From assembly GCA_030247855.1 (NCBI GenBank), contig JAPDRN010000106.1, positions 1 through 64,000 of the forward strand: DNA of 64,000 nt, written 5' to 3'. Below the pieces are notes generated by a model. The model was not told the DNA's origin and did no database searches. It worked only from the letters and a program-made list of their open reading frames with translations. Of this stretch, positions 41,801 through 50,162 are shown piece by piece (the first letter of the stretch is position 1; every line of letters starts with the position of its first letter). Source of the DNA: Knufia peltigerae. Taxonomy: Eukaryota; Ascomycota; Eurotiomycetes; Chaetothyriales; Trichomeriaceae. Made by a program: the position numbers and the translations under genes.

Positions 41801-42606
41801 AAGGATGTGGTGGGAACATTTGGCTCAGGGCTTCTTGATGGGGAACTTTCGTCACTGCTAGGGGGTGTGTTGAATGGTGATACACGTGCCTCAAAGGACG
41901 GCCTACGTGCCTCGGGGTTCAATGCGTTGGAAGAAGCGGGTGGTCCAATGGGAACTGCGATAATGTTTGGCTTTGCCGGCACTTTTGGTTTGTCGGCTCG
42001 ATTCACAGGCGGTGGCCTAGCCGGCGACTTTGATAAGGGTATCTCTCCCACCTTCTGCTCCCTGTTGCCCGCTTTCGAAATGTCCTGATGCTCCGGACTC
42101 GATGCTCGAGGTGAAGGAGGCCGAGAGGAAGCTCGGCTCGAGTGCTGGGATATGAGCTCCCGGACTTTGCCGAAGGGTGTATTGTCAACTCGTTCCGGAG
42201 ACCTTGAAGCGCTTCTCTCGAAGAAGGTGCGAGGAGGTGATCGGGGAGAGTCGACTTTGACAGACGGCGTAAGTTGGGGCGATGACTGCACCAACATCGA
42301 CATTGGCCGTTTGTGGCCAGGCCTTGTGGGAGACTCATCACCTCTCGAAGGAGTGAGCGAGCCTTGACGGTCGATATTCCCGCCAGCCGCCCATGGAGAC
42401 GTGGGCCGCACCATGTCAAATGATTTCCTAATCATTGGAACTGGCGACTGCACATCGACCGGCCGCAATGGCTGCGGAGAGGAGGGTGTACTGCCCCGGT
42501 CATCTTGCAGCGCTAGGTTGACCTTCAAGCCCTCAAAATGAGATCGTAGAGATGATACTGGTTTTATAGGGGCGGCATCTGTGCCTTTGTCTGTCTGTTC
42601 GGCCAT
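38830..42606 (-). CDS. inositol polyphosphate 5-phosphatase with beta-propeller (1258 aa)
   Basis: Large cytosolic phosphoinositide phosphatase. Residues 1 to about 540 are Pro/Ser-rich and disordered, with several repeats of a DARxxGF motif (DARFMGFASKP, DPRSLGFGF, DARLFGFSAH). Residues about 545-870 form a WD40-like beta-propeller (AVWEIATKSDARTMEVCG; FVRLWDAALEEDW). The 5-phosphatase domain follows: TWNVGAS (about 877), NKGALITRF, NCHLAAGQ, LNGDLNYRID (about 1088), PAWCDRLLY (about 1167) and SDHRPVSGTF (about 1194). The order resembles plant and oomycete-type WD40-5PTases and fungal orthologues, not synaptojanin, as no Sac1 domain is present. ATG at 42606, single exon. Confidence 0.9.
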   Translation of the reverse strand: MAEQTDKGTDAAPIKPVSSLRSHFEGLKVNLALQDDRGSTPSSPQPLRPVDVQSPVPMIRKSFDMVRPTSPWAAGGNIDRQGSLTPSRGDESPTRPGHKRPMSMLVQSSPQLTPSVKVDSPRSPPRTFFERSASRSPERVDNTPFGKVRELISQHSSRASSRPPSPRASSPEHQDISKAGNREQKVGEIPLSKSPARPPPVNRADKPKVPAKPNIIAVPIGPPASSNALNPEARRPSFEARVSPFNTPPSSDESSPSRSPEPNVPTTSFRPVAPTPSSGRNTGPPLPEPVERPKDARFMGFASKPTGVDRKDPRSLGFGFTESQPQPIQQSTSLPSRANTVSEKPSREPRDFGLGTSNPTPRHVSETIRPSPSPPIHALPPPRAAPARDARLFGFSAHQQSEVGIIEEEPRPGLPPRRNVEPPPRPSNESKNSQRSMPPPSQITTPDRSRKPFPTQQLSRAPTVPIDTRFPPPPKRGSIDSIEPTSATPSRSQTLNGTSPSRVGGRTYGSDSDEAEALVEEPSTIRSEYPDATHTNRRPPYCKGAVWEIATKSDARTMEVCGQYLCTAGYTTRVFDMTSGEQIMSINHGETVKVTALAFKPAADLSGEGAKIWLGTNAGELMEVEVATYTIKSTTSVHNRREVVRVLRSGGDLWTLDDDGKLFVWKADETGVPNMKYSHISHKVQKGHSFSMAVNGILWLATGKEIRVYNPGDEMTFTALTKPLSQHGTGDVTCGTHSTEGGGRAYFGHNDGRVTIYSTKDFSCVGNVKASDYKINSMSFVGDKLWAAFKTGMVYVYDTSTSPWKVNKDWRAHNGPAHELLLDPRSVWTLQRLQVVTIGHDNFVRLWDAALEEDWIESEMQKRDIEYCTFREIRSAVVTWNVGASSPYNLQKDFIADAIHAADPPEILVFGFQEVVDLEDRAVTAKSILGFGKKKDTVKNEQYQSRVYREWRDHLTSAISRYTGAHYAYSELQTSSLIGLFQCVFIRQEERKNVRNLQAASVKLGLKGHYGNKGALITRFTLDDSSVCFINCHLAAGQTHTSHRNNDVATILEAESLDPEPDPEYRSSLYVGGGDGTQILDHEICILNGDLNYRIDTIPRDTVINMVKRNELAKLLERDQIMVSRRRVSGFRLSQFTELPITFAPTYKYDVGTDNYDTSEKKRAPAWCDRLLYRGPGRVKQIEYRRHEVHTSDHRPVSGTFKLRLKTIDARKRARVKEDCFNKFVDVRRRMAEKASIEYLVSTLGVAEAEAKRLITAK

Positions 42607-43726
42607 AGTTGTCGGTCATAGTTCTCTCGGGCGGGCAGTGGCAGCATCAAGCAGAAAGCTCGCAGGCACTGCTGATCATAGGCTATCACTGCCAGCGAAA
42701 CATGCCTGATGTTTCCAGAAACCTTGTACCTTTCAGATAGCGGATGAAGTTTCCAACAACAGTGTCACGTTTGGCTAGGGCGCTTCTTGGTGGCTTCGGT
42801 GAGATGTAGGCTCGAGGTTCGCGGGTTTGGGAGGAATGGATGGAACACGAGGGGTGGACTGTTCCGAACAGACTATGAAGCGGAGAAAATCAGGTCCATC
42901 CGGATGATGCGGTTTTTAAAATCGGGCTGGTAAGAATAGGAATGTACTGGATGGGTGTTTGAGGTCTACGTATGCTCCCATCAAACTGCGGTGGGCATTG
43001 TTGACTGCGGAGAGACATGCGTCGCAAGCCTGAAACATTCAATGCGGGACAAGGCTGAATGCTGACCAGAACAAGGCTGCATCACGTGAGTGTCTCAACC
43101 ATTTTCTCAAATGTGAGTGCGTTCCTGTCTGGATTAGCTAACAACAGCACGCGTGTTACGAAGTACGAAATGATGGACTACGTCTTTGTTCATATTGCCA
43201 TATTGATGCGCTTCAAAGAAGCAGCCAGATTCATGCAGCATCCGTATCGCTCTCGCATGGTCCCTGGATCAACGTCGTTCCTATGAATATCTTTCTCGCC
43301 GTGATGGGAATGGACTGACTCTGTGCGGCTCAATGCTAAACCCAAATGCCATTGACCCTCTCCCCCAATCCTTCAGCAATAACAGACATGAATCCACAAC
43401 TCCAGGCCTTCAACAGTCGGAATTGAAATCCATAAAGTGACCTCATGATATTATACGCGAGATTCACAACGCATGTCCGTCATCGCGCACTTACCATTGC
43501 CTCCTTTTACATGATGTCATGATGAAAACATCATGACCTCGAGCGCGAAGTCCCCCGGCAGATGGGATTTAGAAAGAGTCTCGTACGTTGCGTAAGAAAT
43601 ATATCAGGCAGAAGACAGTCAGTTTTTTTGTCCTTACGATTCGTTCCTCCTCCATCGGCTCTTGAAAATCCAGTCCTCTAACATTAAGCCTTCGATAACA
43701 CTCTCATTACACCTGGAACTCTCACG
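42607..43726. other. divergent intergenic region between 5-phosphatase and alcohol dehydrogenase
   Basis: About 1.1 kb without a supported gene. Contains a perfect 9-bp inverted repeat near 43516-43537, about 190 bp before the dehydrogenase start. Confidence 0.45.
43516..43537. promoter_or_regulatory. 9-bp inverted repeat upstream of alcohol dehydrogenase
   Basis: GTCATGATG and CATCATGAC are perfect inverted repeats separated by AAAA. The spacing and position, about 190 bp upstream of the start codon, fit a dimeric regulator site, but no factor can be named. Confidence 0.4.
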
Positions 43727-45088
43727 ATGGCTCTCTCACAAGCAGCAGCCGTGGTCGAGAAGATCATTGGCCATGGTGGCGAGGCCACGACAGAACAAAA
43801 TTTGACCAATCCGGCGAAAGATCCCTCCAAATATGCCGATCCTTCTGGCGAGAAGATGAAGGCTCTTGTATGGAATGGCAAAAACGATGTCAAAGTCGTC
43901 GAGACCTTCAAACCCGCCAAGATTGAAGACACCGATGTCATTGTCAAAGTCACCGGATCGACTGTTTGCGGATCAGATCTGCATCTGTTGCATGGAACAG
44001 TCGTCGAGCTGCAAAAGGGGGATATTCTAGGACATGAATTCTGTGGCGTGGTAGACAGTGTTGGCCCCAACATCAAGAACGTCAAGCCCGGCGATCGTGT
44101 GGTCTGCAGTTTCCAAATCGCCTGTGGAAGCTGTATGTATTGCCAGAAGAAGTTGAGCAGTCAGTGTGAAAAGACAAATGACAACACGATTGAAAACATC
44201 ATGTACGGTGGTCGCACCGCGGGCATGCTTGGGTATTCCCATTTCACAGGAGGTTATGCAGGTGGGCAAGCAGAGTACGTCCGGGTTGCCTATGGCGATG
44301 TGAACCTCCTGAAACTCCCCGACAACGTGCCTGACGAGAAGGGGCTATACCTGTCCGACGTGCTCAGCACGTCGTGGAATTGTGTCGTCGACACTGGTGT
44401 CAAGGATGGAGATGTCGTCGCCATTTGGGGTGCGGGTCCAATTGGCCAAATGTGCGCCGAGATGTCCTTTGTCAACGGCGCAAAACGAGTCATCATCATC
44501 GATGGCGGGGAAGCGGCCTGGCGTCTAGATTATGTTAAGTCCAAGCTGCCCAAGGTGGAAACCATCGACTTCACCAAACTACCCAAGGGTGAAACGATTG
44601 TGTCTATGCTGAAAAAGATGGAACACGGCGGCCCTGATGTCGCGCTGGAGTGTGTCGCGGGTGAATATCCGAAGGGCTGGGCCCATTACTTTGAACTGGC
44701 CCTCGGGATGGAAACCGACACGTCTGAGATTGTGAACGAGATGATTGCCAGCGTCAAAAACTTTGGCCGCTGTGGCATCACGGGTGTGTACGTCGGATAT
44801 ACGAACCACTTCAACATCGGATCCCTGATGGAGCGAGGCATCCGCCTGATCGGAAATGGTCAAGCGCCGGTACACTTGTACTGGGAAGACCTACTGAAGA
44901 AGATCCAAGATGGCACAATTCAACCACTAAACATGGTCAGCCACCGTGTCGACCTTGCCGAGTTGGAGGAAGTGTACAAGCGCTACGATGCGCGTGAAAA
45001 GGGCATGCAGAAGGTATTTGTTCAAACCAAGTTCAGCTTCCCTCCGGCAGCTGGAGCACCACAACTCACGAAATTCGGGACCGGATGA
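43727..45088 (+). CDS. zinc-dependent alcohol/formaldehyde dehydrogenase-like MDR
   Basis: Medium-chain zinc dehydrogenase of 453 aa. Catalytic zinc ligands are Cys81 (TVCGSDLHLLHG) and the GHE motif at 102-104 (LGHEFCG). The structural-zinc lobe is Cys133, 136, 139 and 147 (CGSCMYCQKKLSSQC). The Rossmann motif is WGAGPIGQM (about 234-242). A roughly 40-residue extension before MKALVWNG and a long C-terminal tail resemble the glutathione-independent formaldehyde dehydrogenase-like and polyol-type subgroups; the exact substrate is uncertain. ATG at 43727, single exon. It converges with the NCS1 permease, leaving 308 bp. Confidence 0.88.
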   Translation: MALSQAAAVVEKIIGHGGEATTEQNLTNPAKDPSKYADPSGEKMKALVWNGKNDVKVVETFKPAKIEDTDVIVKVTGSTVCGSDLHLLHGTVVELQKGDILGHEFCGVVDSVGPNIKNVKPGDRVVCSFQIACGSCMYCQKKLSSQCEKTNDNTIENIMYGGRTAGMLGYSHFTGGYAGGQAEYVRVAYGDVNLLKLPDNVPDEKGLYLSDVLSTSWNCVVDTGVKDGDVVAIWGAGPIGQMCAEMSFVNGAKRVIIIDGGEAAWRLDYVKSKLPKVETIDFTKLPKGETIVSMLKKMEHGGPDVALECVAGEYPKGWAHYFELALGMETDTSEIVNEMIASVKNFGRCGITGVYVGYTNHFNIGSLMERGIRLIGNGQAPVHLYWEDLLKKIQDGTIQPLNMVSHRVDLAELEEVYKRYDAREKGMQKVFVQTKFSFPPAAGAPQLTKFGTG

Positions 45089-45396
45089 AATGATTCTGGA
45101 TCTAGCAATTGTTACGGTGGCGTTTGAGGTTGTTCCAGTGGAAATGGCGGCAACACGACAACATGTATTCGATATATCGCTACAATGCACAATTGGACAT
45201 CACGATCTTGTCTTGCAAATATTTTAAAGCATAAAAAGTATTTTGACTGGAGCAACTGTGTTTCATCTTTTCGTCAACCGTGTCTAGATGTAGATTCTTT
45301 GCCAATTATAGTGCCTATGCATGTCATGGAGTCACGTGTACAACAGGACAAAGCAGTGCCAATGTTGTATCTTCCAAGTCGGCGGGTTTGGCGCAA
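45089..45396. other. convergent intergenic region
   Basis: About 310 bp holding the 3' ends of the dehydrogenase and permease genes. AT-rich, no coding frame of note. Confidence 0.45.
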
Positions 45397-46977
45397 TCAT
45401 TTTCCAAAATACTTCAACTCGACGTAGCGAGCCGGGGCATAAGTCAGGGCCGTGACGACCAAAGTAAATTCGTTGGCGACATCACCGCCGGAGTCCCCGA
45501 TGACCTTGGCAAGGGGTCCGACGAACCAAGTCTCGCTCATGCCCATGCACCAGGCGACCACCCCGAGACTGAAGGCCACAGCGGCGGCGATGCCATGCGG
45601 CAGCCTCCTGGGATCGTTCCACCCTTCGAGGTCGTAGTTGGCGAAATTGCCCTTGCGGAAAATGACGTGCTCCTCCAGCAGGATGGCAAAGTAGCTCGTG
45701 CACCAGTAGCCCAGGAGACTGAGGAAGTCGCTCAGGTAGGTGTTGAGCTGTTCCCGACCTCCCAGGGCCAGGGCGATGATGGCGGCGAAGCACACAAAGG
45801 TCCAGACGAACCGCGGGATGCGTGCAAAGGGGCGCGAGAACTGCTGGCACGAGATGGCCGCACTGTAGATGCTGATGACGTTGGTGTTGATGCCGGACAG
45901 GACGAGCAGGGTGAGGAGGAACTTGGCGAACCCTCGAGGGTACAGCATGTCCTGGATCAGAAAACCCAACCCTTGGTTCTCGTACGCGTCCTGCCAGTGG
46001 GGTTTGTTGTTGAGGGCGCTGGCGACGACGCATCCCGCCGTCATGCCGATGGAGGTCGGGATGGCGATGCCGAAAGCCGTCATCAAAAACACCTTGACCC
46101 TCGACACGTCGGCCGGGTAGTGCACGTAGTAGTCGCTGGCCATGGTGCACCAGGACGCGCTGGACCCGTAGACGATGGCGAGCAGCGACAGGACCGTGCC
46201 CGAGAGCGTGGCGCCCTTGAGCGACGACGGCGTCGTGTTGTCCGCGTACCGCCCCGTCTCACCGAAGATGATCATGAAGATGACGAAATAGATGAGCCAT
46301 GCGTAGCGTTCGTAGACGAGGATGGCGTTCAGCCCGAGGAACGAAATGACCAATGCCACAACGGCGATGATGATGATGCCCACCACCAGCGAGACGTGAC
46401 CGTCGGCGACCGCAGTCAGGGCGAGACCGCCCGTGATGCATCCCACGGCGGCCCAGCCGAGTTGTTGAATCGCGTTCAGCGCAGCGATGAGCTTGTTCGG
46501 CCACCATCCGAAGCTGTAACGGCTCACCGAGATCTGACGGAGACCCGTCGCCGCGCCAAAGGTAGCACAGTAGCCCGTTACCGATCCGCCGAGGATGGAT
46601 GCGAAGATGGTGATCAAGAGCGCCTGTTTGAGACTCAGGCCGAATTCCCATCCCAAAAACCCGGTCGCGAAACACGACGTGTTCATGGTGCCGCTGGCCC
46701 AGAGCAGGGCCATGGTGAGCTGCTCGTGCCATGGGACCGGTCTCTTGTCCTCGGGCCTCTTGCGGACGATGGCCTCGGATTCAATGCCGAGCTTTGCGTC
46801 CATGCGAGCCTCGAGGCGGCGAAGTCTGGACAAAATACCATGGTCCTGGTGCACGACGGTGTTGTTGTAGAGTTCCGTCGACGCCGATGGAGACTCGGTG
46901 GCGAATTCACCGCTCGTGTCGTCAAACGTCTTCGGCGGTGCATCGTGGAACTGGCCTTTTTCCTCGTCGATAGCCAT
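45397..46977 (-). CDS. NCS1 permease, purine-cytosine/allantoin type (Fcy-like)
   Basis: Twelve-helix NCS1 (nucleobase-cation symporter 1) transporter of 526 aa at the plasma membrane. A hydrophilic N-terminus of about 85 residues precedes TM1 (MNTSCFATGFLGWEFGLSL), followed by the family signature region GLRQISVSRYSFGWWPNKLIAALNAIQQ, quoted in part here as RYSFGWWPNK. Later helices include the SGINTNVISIYSAAIS segment of TM8-9. The Fcy branch carries purines, cytosine and related heterocycles; hydantoin and allantoin carriers are also NCS1, so substrate is open. The neighbours (carbamoylase, hydantoin racemase) make a hydantoin or ureide plausible. ATG at 46977, single exon, divergent from an amino-acid permease. 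Confidence 0.88.
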   Translation of the reverse strand: MAIDEEKGQFHDAPPKTFDDTSGEFATESPSASTELYNNTVVHQDHGILSRLRRLEARMDAKLGIESEAIVRKRPEDKRPVPWHEQLTMALLWASGTMNTSCFATGFLGWEFGLSLKQALLITIFASILGGSVTGYCATFGAATGLRQISVSRYSFGWWPNKLIAALNAIQQLGWAAVGCITGGLALTAVADGHVSLVVGIIIIAVVALVISFLGLNAILVYERYAWLIYFVIFMIIFGETGRYADNTTPSSLKGATLSGTVLSLLAIVYGSSASWCTMASDYYVHYPADVSRVKVFLMTAFGIAIPTSIGMTAGCVVASALNNKPHWQDAYENQGLGFLIQDMLYPRGFAKFLLTLLVLSGINTNVISIYSAAISCQQFSRPFARIPRFVWTFVCFAAIIALALGGREQLNTYLSDFLSLLGYWCTSYFAILLEEHVIFRKGNFANYDLEGWNDPRRLPHGIAAAVAFSLGVVAWCMGMSETWFVGPLAKVIGDSGGDVANEFTLVVTALTYAPARYVELKYFGK

Positions 46978-48489
46978 CTTGTGTGGTAGGACTGTAGGGA
47001 TTTCTGCTGGCGTCGAGAGAACCGTGTGAAAGGTTTGAGAGCACCCGGGACGGCGGCTTGGGGGTGAATCAGGTACGAGTACTTGACGAGGGAACAGCTA
47101 TATAAGAATAAAAGAGATCTCCGCTGTCGCGTGAGACGGAAGAGTCCCAGTCCAACGGGAAATTCTCTCTCGATCGAATGGAGAAGAACTCAGAATGGCA
47201 GGTCGTAAGCCTTTGGATAGCGTTGGTTGATGGAGTCAAAAGCTCGCTCGCTTGATTGATCCGTCGCGTGGGCGAGTTCCCAGAGTGGTCAATTGAATGT
47301 ATATCAGGGCATCTCGGCCCATCGACCCCTCCATGATAAACGAGTCGGCTCATGTCAATTGGTCGTGTGTGCAGTACGATGGTCTTCGACACCAACAGAA
47401 GACGACGTAGAGTGTCATCGGGCGTGGAGTCTTTTGGGGTGGTATTCATGAAAGACTCGGGTCGAGGTGCCGCCTGGAGAAGCCATTTTGAGGCCTAGAA
47501 AGATGTCCATGACGCCCTAGTCGACGCCTAAGACCGAACGCTAGGCTTGAACAGGATTCTTCCCGGCAACAAGCATTTAGTTCTTGGTTGGTGGGAAAAG
47601 CTTGGCCAAATCTTGGATTCTTTTTGTTACTTGGTTTACTTTTCAACCTTGGCACCGACTTTGAATGACCATGGCTGATCCTGTTCAATCGTTACCAATA
47701 TCAATTGATGCCTTTTCCCAATCTATACTCTGAGATGAGATATGTTGAAATTCAATCTTTCTACGGTGACGAGGTAAGTGTGTATGACTAGTACCTGCCC
47801 AATGGTGAGATCAACCACAGTCGTGCCCCGACCTCCCACTTCACCTCTTGCAAGAATGTAGGTACATCACAAGGTATTATCTGAGCTACTAACGACAGGC
47901 ATCATGAGCGCTGAGCCAAGCAAGGGCGAGTCTTTGTGATTCCCAGTATGCACTGGACTTCAAATCTCGGAAACACGGGAAATTGTTCCCCGATTCGAAC
48001 CGTGGGATCTGGTTCGCCATGTCCAATATGGCACCTTATCACTGCAGCTGGAGCTCATAAATCTACTCACTCGGTCACGCATGAGACTCCTTCGAGATCA
48101 CTTCGAGCCTGGTTCTAGCCTCTCTTCCCCCAGCAAATCGCCCACGAGATCTGTTTGGTGGCGCGAAAACAACCTGAAGATAATGCCTTGGCCATTCACA
48201 AAGACGTTAGGGCTCCACTCGTTGGTATGTTGCCATATCATGGCTTATCACGCCATACAGGGGTTTCAACACCAACCAAAAGTGCTCCCATATTATCTAG
48301 CCATGGGTGCTTGATAAGGCTCGTGCAGGGTTTGCGCAGAGCTCGCCTTGGATAGGACCAGCGGCAGCCCTCGCTTCAAACAGCTATAAAGTAGTGGTTG
48401 CCACGTTGTTCCCTCGGATTCAACCTCGCTTCTATAGATTCTCTCAGCCTGACCATCATCTGACTGCATTGGCAACAACATTTTTCGCG
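46978..48489. promoter_or_regulatory. 1.5-kb divergent promoter between two permeases, GATA-rich on the right
   Basis: No coding frame with a family. Six HGATAR sites fall within about 440 bp of the amino-acid permease side, and a seventh is at 47334-47339 nearer the NCS1 gene. The size and GATA content suggest nitrogen-regulated expression of both permeases. Confidence 0.5.
47877..48317. promoter_or_regulatory. cluster of six HGATAR (AreA/NIT2-type) sites
   Basis: Sites read directly: TTATCT 47877-47882, TTATCA 48036-48041, AGATAA 48178-48183, TTATCA 48245-48250, TTATCT 48293-48298 and TGATAA 48312-48317. GATA-type nitrogen regulators of ascomycetes bind HGATAR, often in groups. A random sequence of this length should hold roughly one such site on both strands together. 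Confidence 0.55.
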
Positions 48490-49911
48490 ATGTCTCATCC
48501 GGTCTATTACAAGGATGGAGAAAAATATATCAGCAACGATGTCTCGGGCGTCCAACCCCCGCGTAGACGCTCGATTGAGGTTATTAACGCGCTGGTGGTC
48601 GAGGATCATACCCACGAAATCAGACTCAGAACCATGTCCTGGCAAAAGGCTGCTTGGCTGCTCGCCGGCGATCAGGTCTGCCTCGCCATCATGGCTCAAA
48701 CATGGTCCCTCTCCGTCCTCGGCTGGGTTCCTGGCATCATCACCATGGTCGCTGCTGGAGTCCTTTTCTGGATCACCTCTATCACGATGCACAAGTTCAT
48801 CATGAAGTACCCTGAAATTATGAACATCTGTGATTTCGGCTACTACATTTTCGGCAAGTCCCGAGCCGCCTATGCATTCAGTGGCTTCATGCTGCTTGCC
48901 AACAACATCATCCTCATCGGCTTTCACATCCTCACTGGCGCCAAAGTCATCAACACTCTCTCGGACCATTCACAGTGCACTGTCGTCTTCTCTGTCATCG
49001 TCACCCTGATGGGCATCGTCATGTCGATCCCCCGGACTCTTCACCATGTGTCGTTCATGTCCATGTTCTCCGCTTTCTGCATGGGAATTGCCATTCTGCT
49101 TTTCCTGGTCTTTGCCGGTATCGAGGATGCCCCTGGGTATGGCTATGGCGGTAGCTACCCTACCGAAGGACCTGTGAGGACTTATGCCTTTCCCCTACCC
49201 GGCACCACATGGGTGGACTGTCTAAATGCAACACTGAACATCACATTTTTATGGGTCCCACAAATACTGTTCCCAACGTTCATCTCTGAGATGGAACGGC
49301 CCCAGGATTTCCCGAAATCTCTCGCTGTCCTCACAGCTATTTCTGCCTTCCTCTTCATCTGCCCGCCAGCGATCGGGTTCCATTATTTGGGTCAATACTC
49401 GACCGCTCCGGCCTTTGGATCTCTGGGACCTCTCGTGTACAGAAAGGGGAGCTTCGCCTTTGTCATTGTGCCGACGCTTGTGATCGGGGTCATTTACGCC
49501 AACGTCACGGCAAAATTCCTCTATACTCACATCATGGGCACGTCACGACACGCCCACAGCAATACAGTCATTGGATGGGGTATATGGGGCTTAGTCATGG
49601 CAGGGATCTGGCTTGTGGCTTTCATCTTCTCCGAGGTCGTTCCGAGCATGGGCGACTTTTTGTCTCTGCTTGGTGCTGCCTTCGACTCGTTCTTTGGGTT
49701 CATCTACTTCGCCATTGCTTATTATTGCTTGTATAAGGGCAAGCTGTTTGCTGGCGTCGGCAGGTCGATCATGACTGCAATTCACGTTTTTGTTATGGTA
49801 GTGGGTCTTTTCTTGCTCGGTCCCGGCCTTTACGCCGCAGTAAAGGCAATCATTGCAGATTACTCTGGAAGTACGACACCAGCTTTCAGTTGCGCCAATA
49901 TGTCTATTTAA
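48490..49911 (+). CDS. AAAP-family amino-acid permease (473 aa)
   Basis: Multipass (about 11 helices) amino-acid/auxin permease family transporter, similar to fungal neutral amino-acid permeases of the Mtr type. The N-terminal cytosolic segment ends in LRTMSWQKAAWLLAGDQVCL, where TM1 starts. Later helices include YAFSGFMLLANNIILIGFH, HVSFMSMFSAFCMGIAILLF and MGDFLSLLGAAFDSFFGFIY, the last being typical of the family. Two NAT/NIT N-glycosylation-like sites lie in a loop. The frame extends to a GTG at 48307, but the ATG at 48490 begins the normal cytosolic N-terminus. The GATA cluster just upstream suggests nitrogen catabolite control. Confidence 0.87.
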   Translation: MSHPVYYKDGEKYISNDVSGVQPPRRRSIEVINALVVEDHTHEIRLRTMSWQKAAWLLAGDQVCLAIMAQTWSLSVLGWVPGIITMVAAGVLFWITSITMHKFIMKYPEIMNICDFGYYIFGKSRAAYAFSGFMLLANNIILIGFHILTGAKVINTLSDHSQCTVVFSVIVTLMGIVMSIPRTLHHVSFMSMFSAFCMGIAILLFLVFAGIEDAPGYGYGGSYPTEGPVRTYAFPLPGTTWVDCLNATLNITFLWVPQILFPTFISEMERPQDFPKSLAVLTAISAFLFICPPAIGFHYLGQYSTAPAFGSLGPLVYRKGSFAFVIVPTLVIGVIYANVTAKFLYTHIMGTSRHAHSNTVIGWGIWGLVMAGIWLVAFIFSEVVPSMGDFLSLLGAAFDSFFGFIYFAIAYYCLYKGKLFAGVGRSIMTAIHVFVMVVGLFLLGPGLYAAVKAIIADYSGSTTPAFSCANMSI

Positions 49912-50162
49912 GCCATGATATGATCGAACGAGCATCTAGACCGCCAACAGAGAAAGTACTGCGAGTTTGATATATATCTATATTGGATATCATCGAGTGC
50001 CACCCGGCACAGTTCTATTCATGGCACTGAAAAGTACATCATTTTCTCCCCTCATAAGCACCTACCCGTCTATTTCAATCCCACTCCATTCAACATTGTA
50101 GCTTGACGGTAGACTTGGTCGCTACGTATATTTTAATACCCCGGACAACGGCTAGAGCCTTT

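Noticed and set aside
45280..46989. 569-codon open frame on the plus strand covering the whole NCS1 permease gene
   Set aside because: Antisense shadow. The minus-strand frame has the full permease family sequence, whereas the plus frame is a charged low-complexity product with no family; GC-rich codon use keeps the opposite frame open.
47069..47688. Two minus-strand open frames (126 and 80 codons) in the divergent permease promoter
   Set aside because: No family, mixed composition, and they occupy a promoter interval.
47930..48030. tRNA-like box (GATTCGAACC, reverse of a B box) in the permease promoter
   Set aside because: No T-stem pairing, no correctly spaced A box and no acceptor stem could be built.
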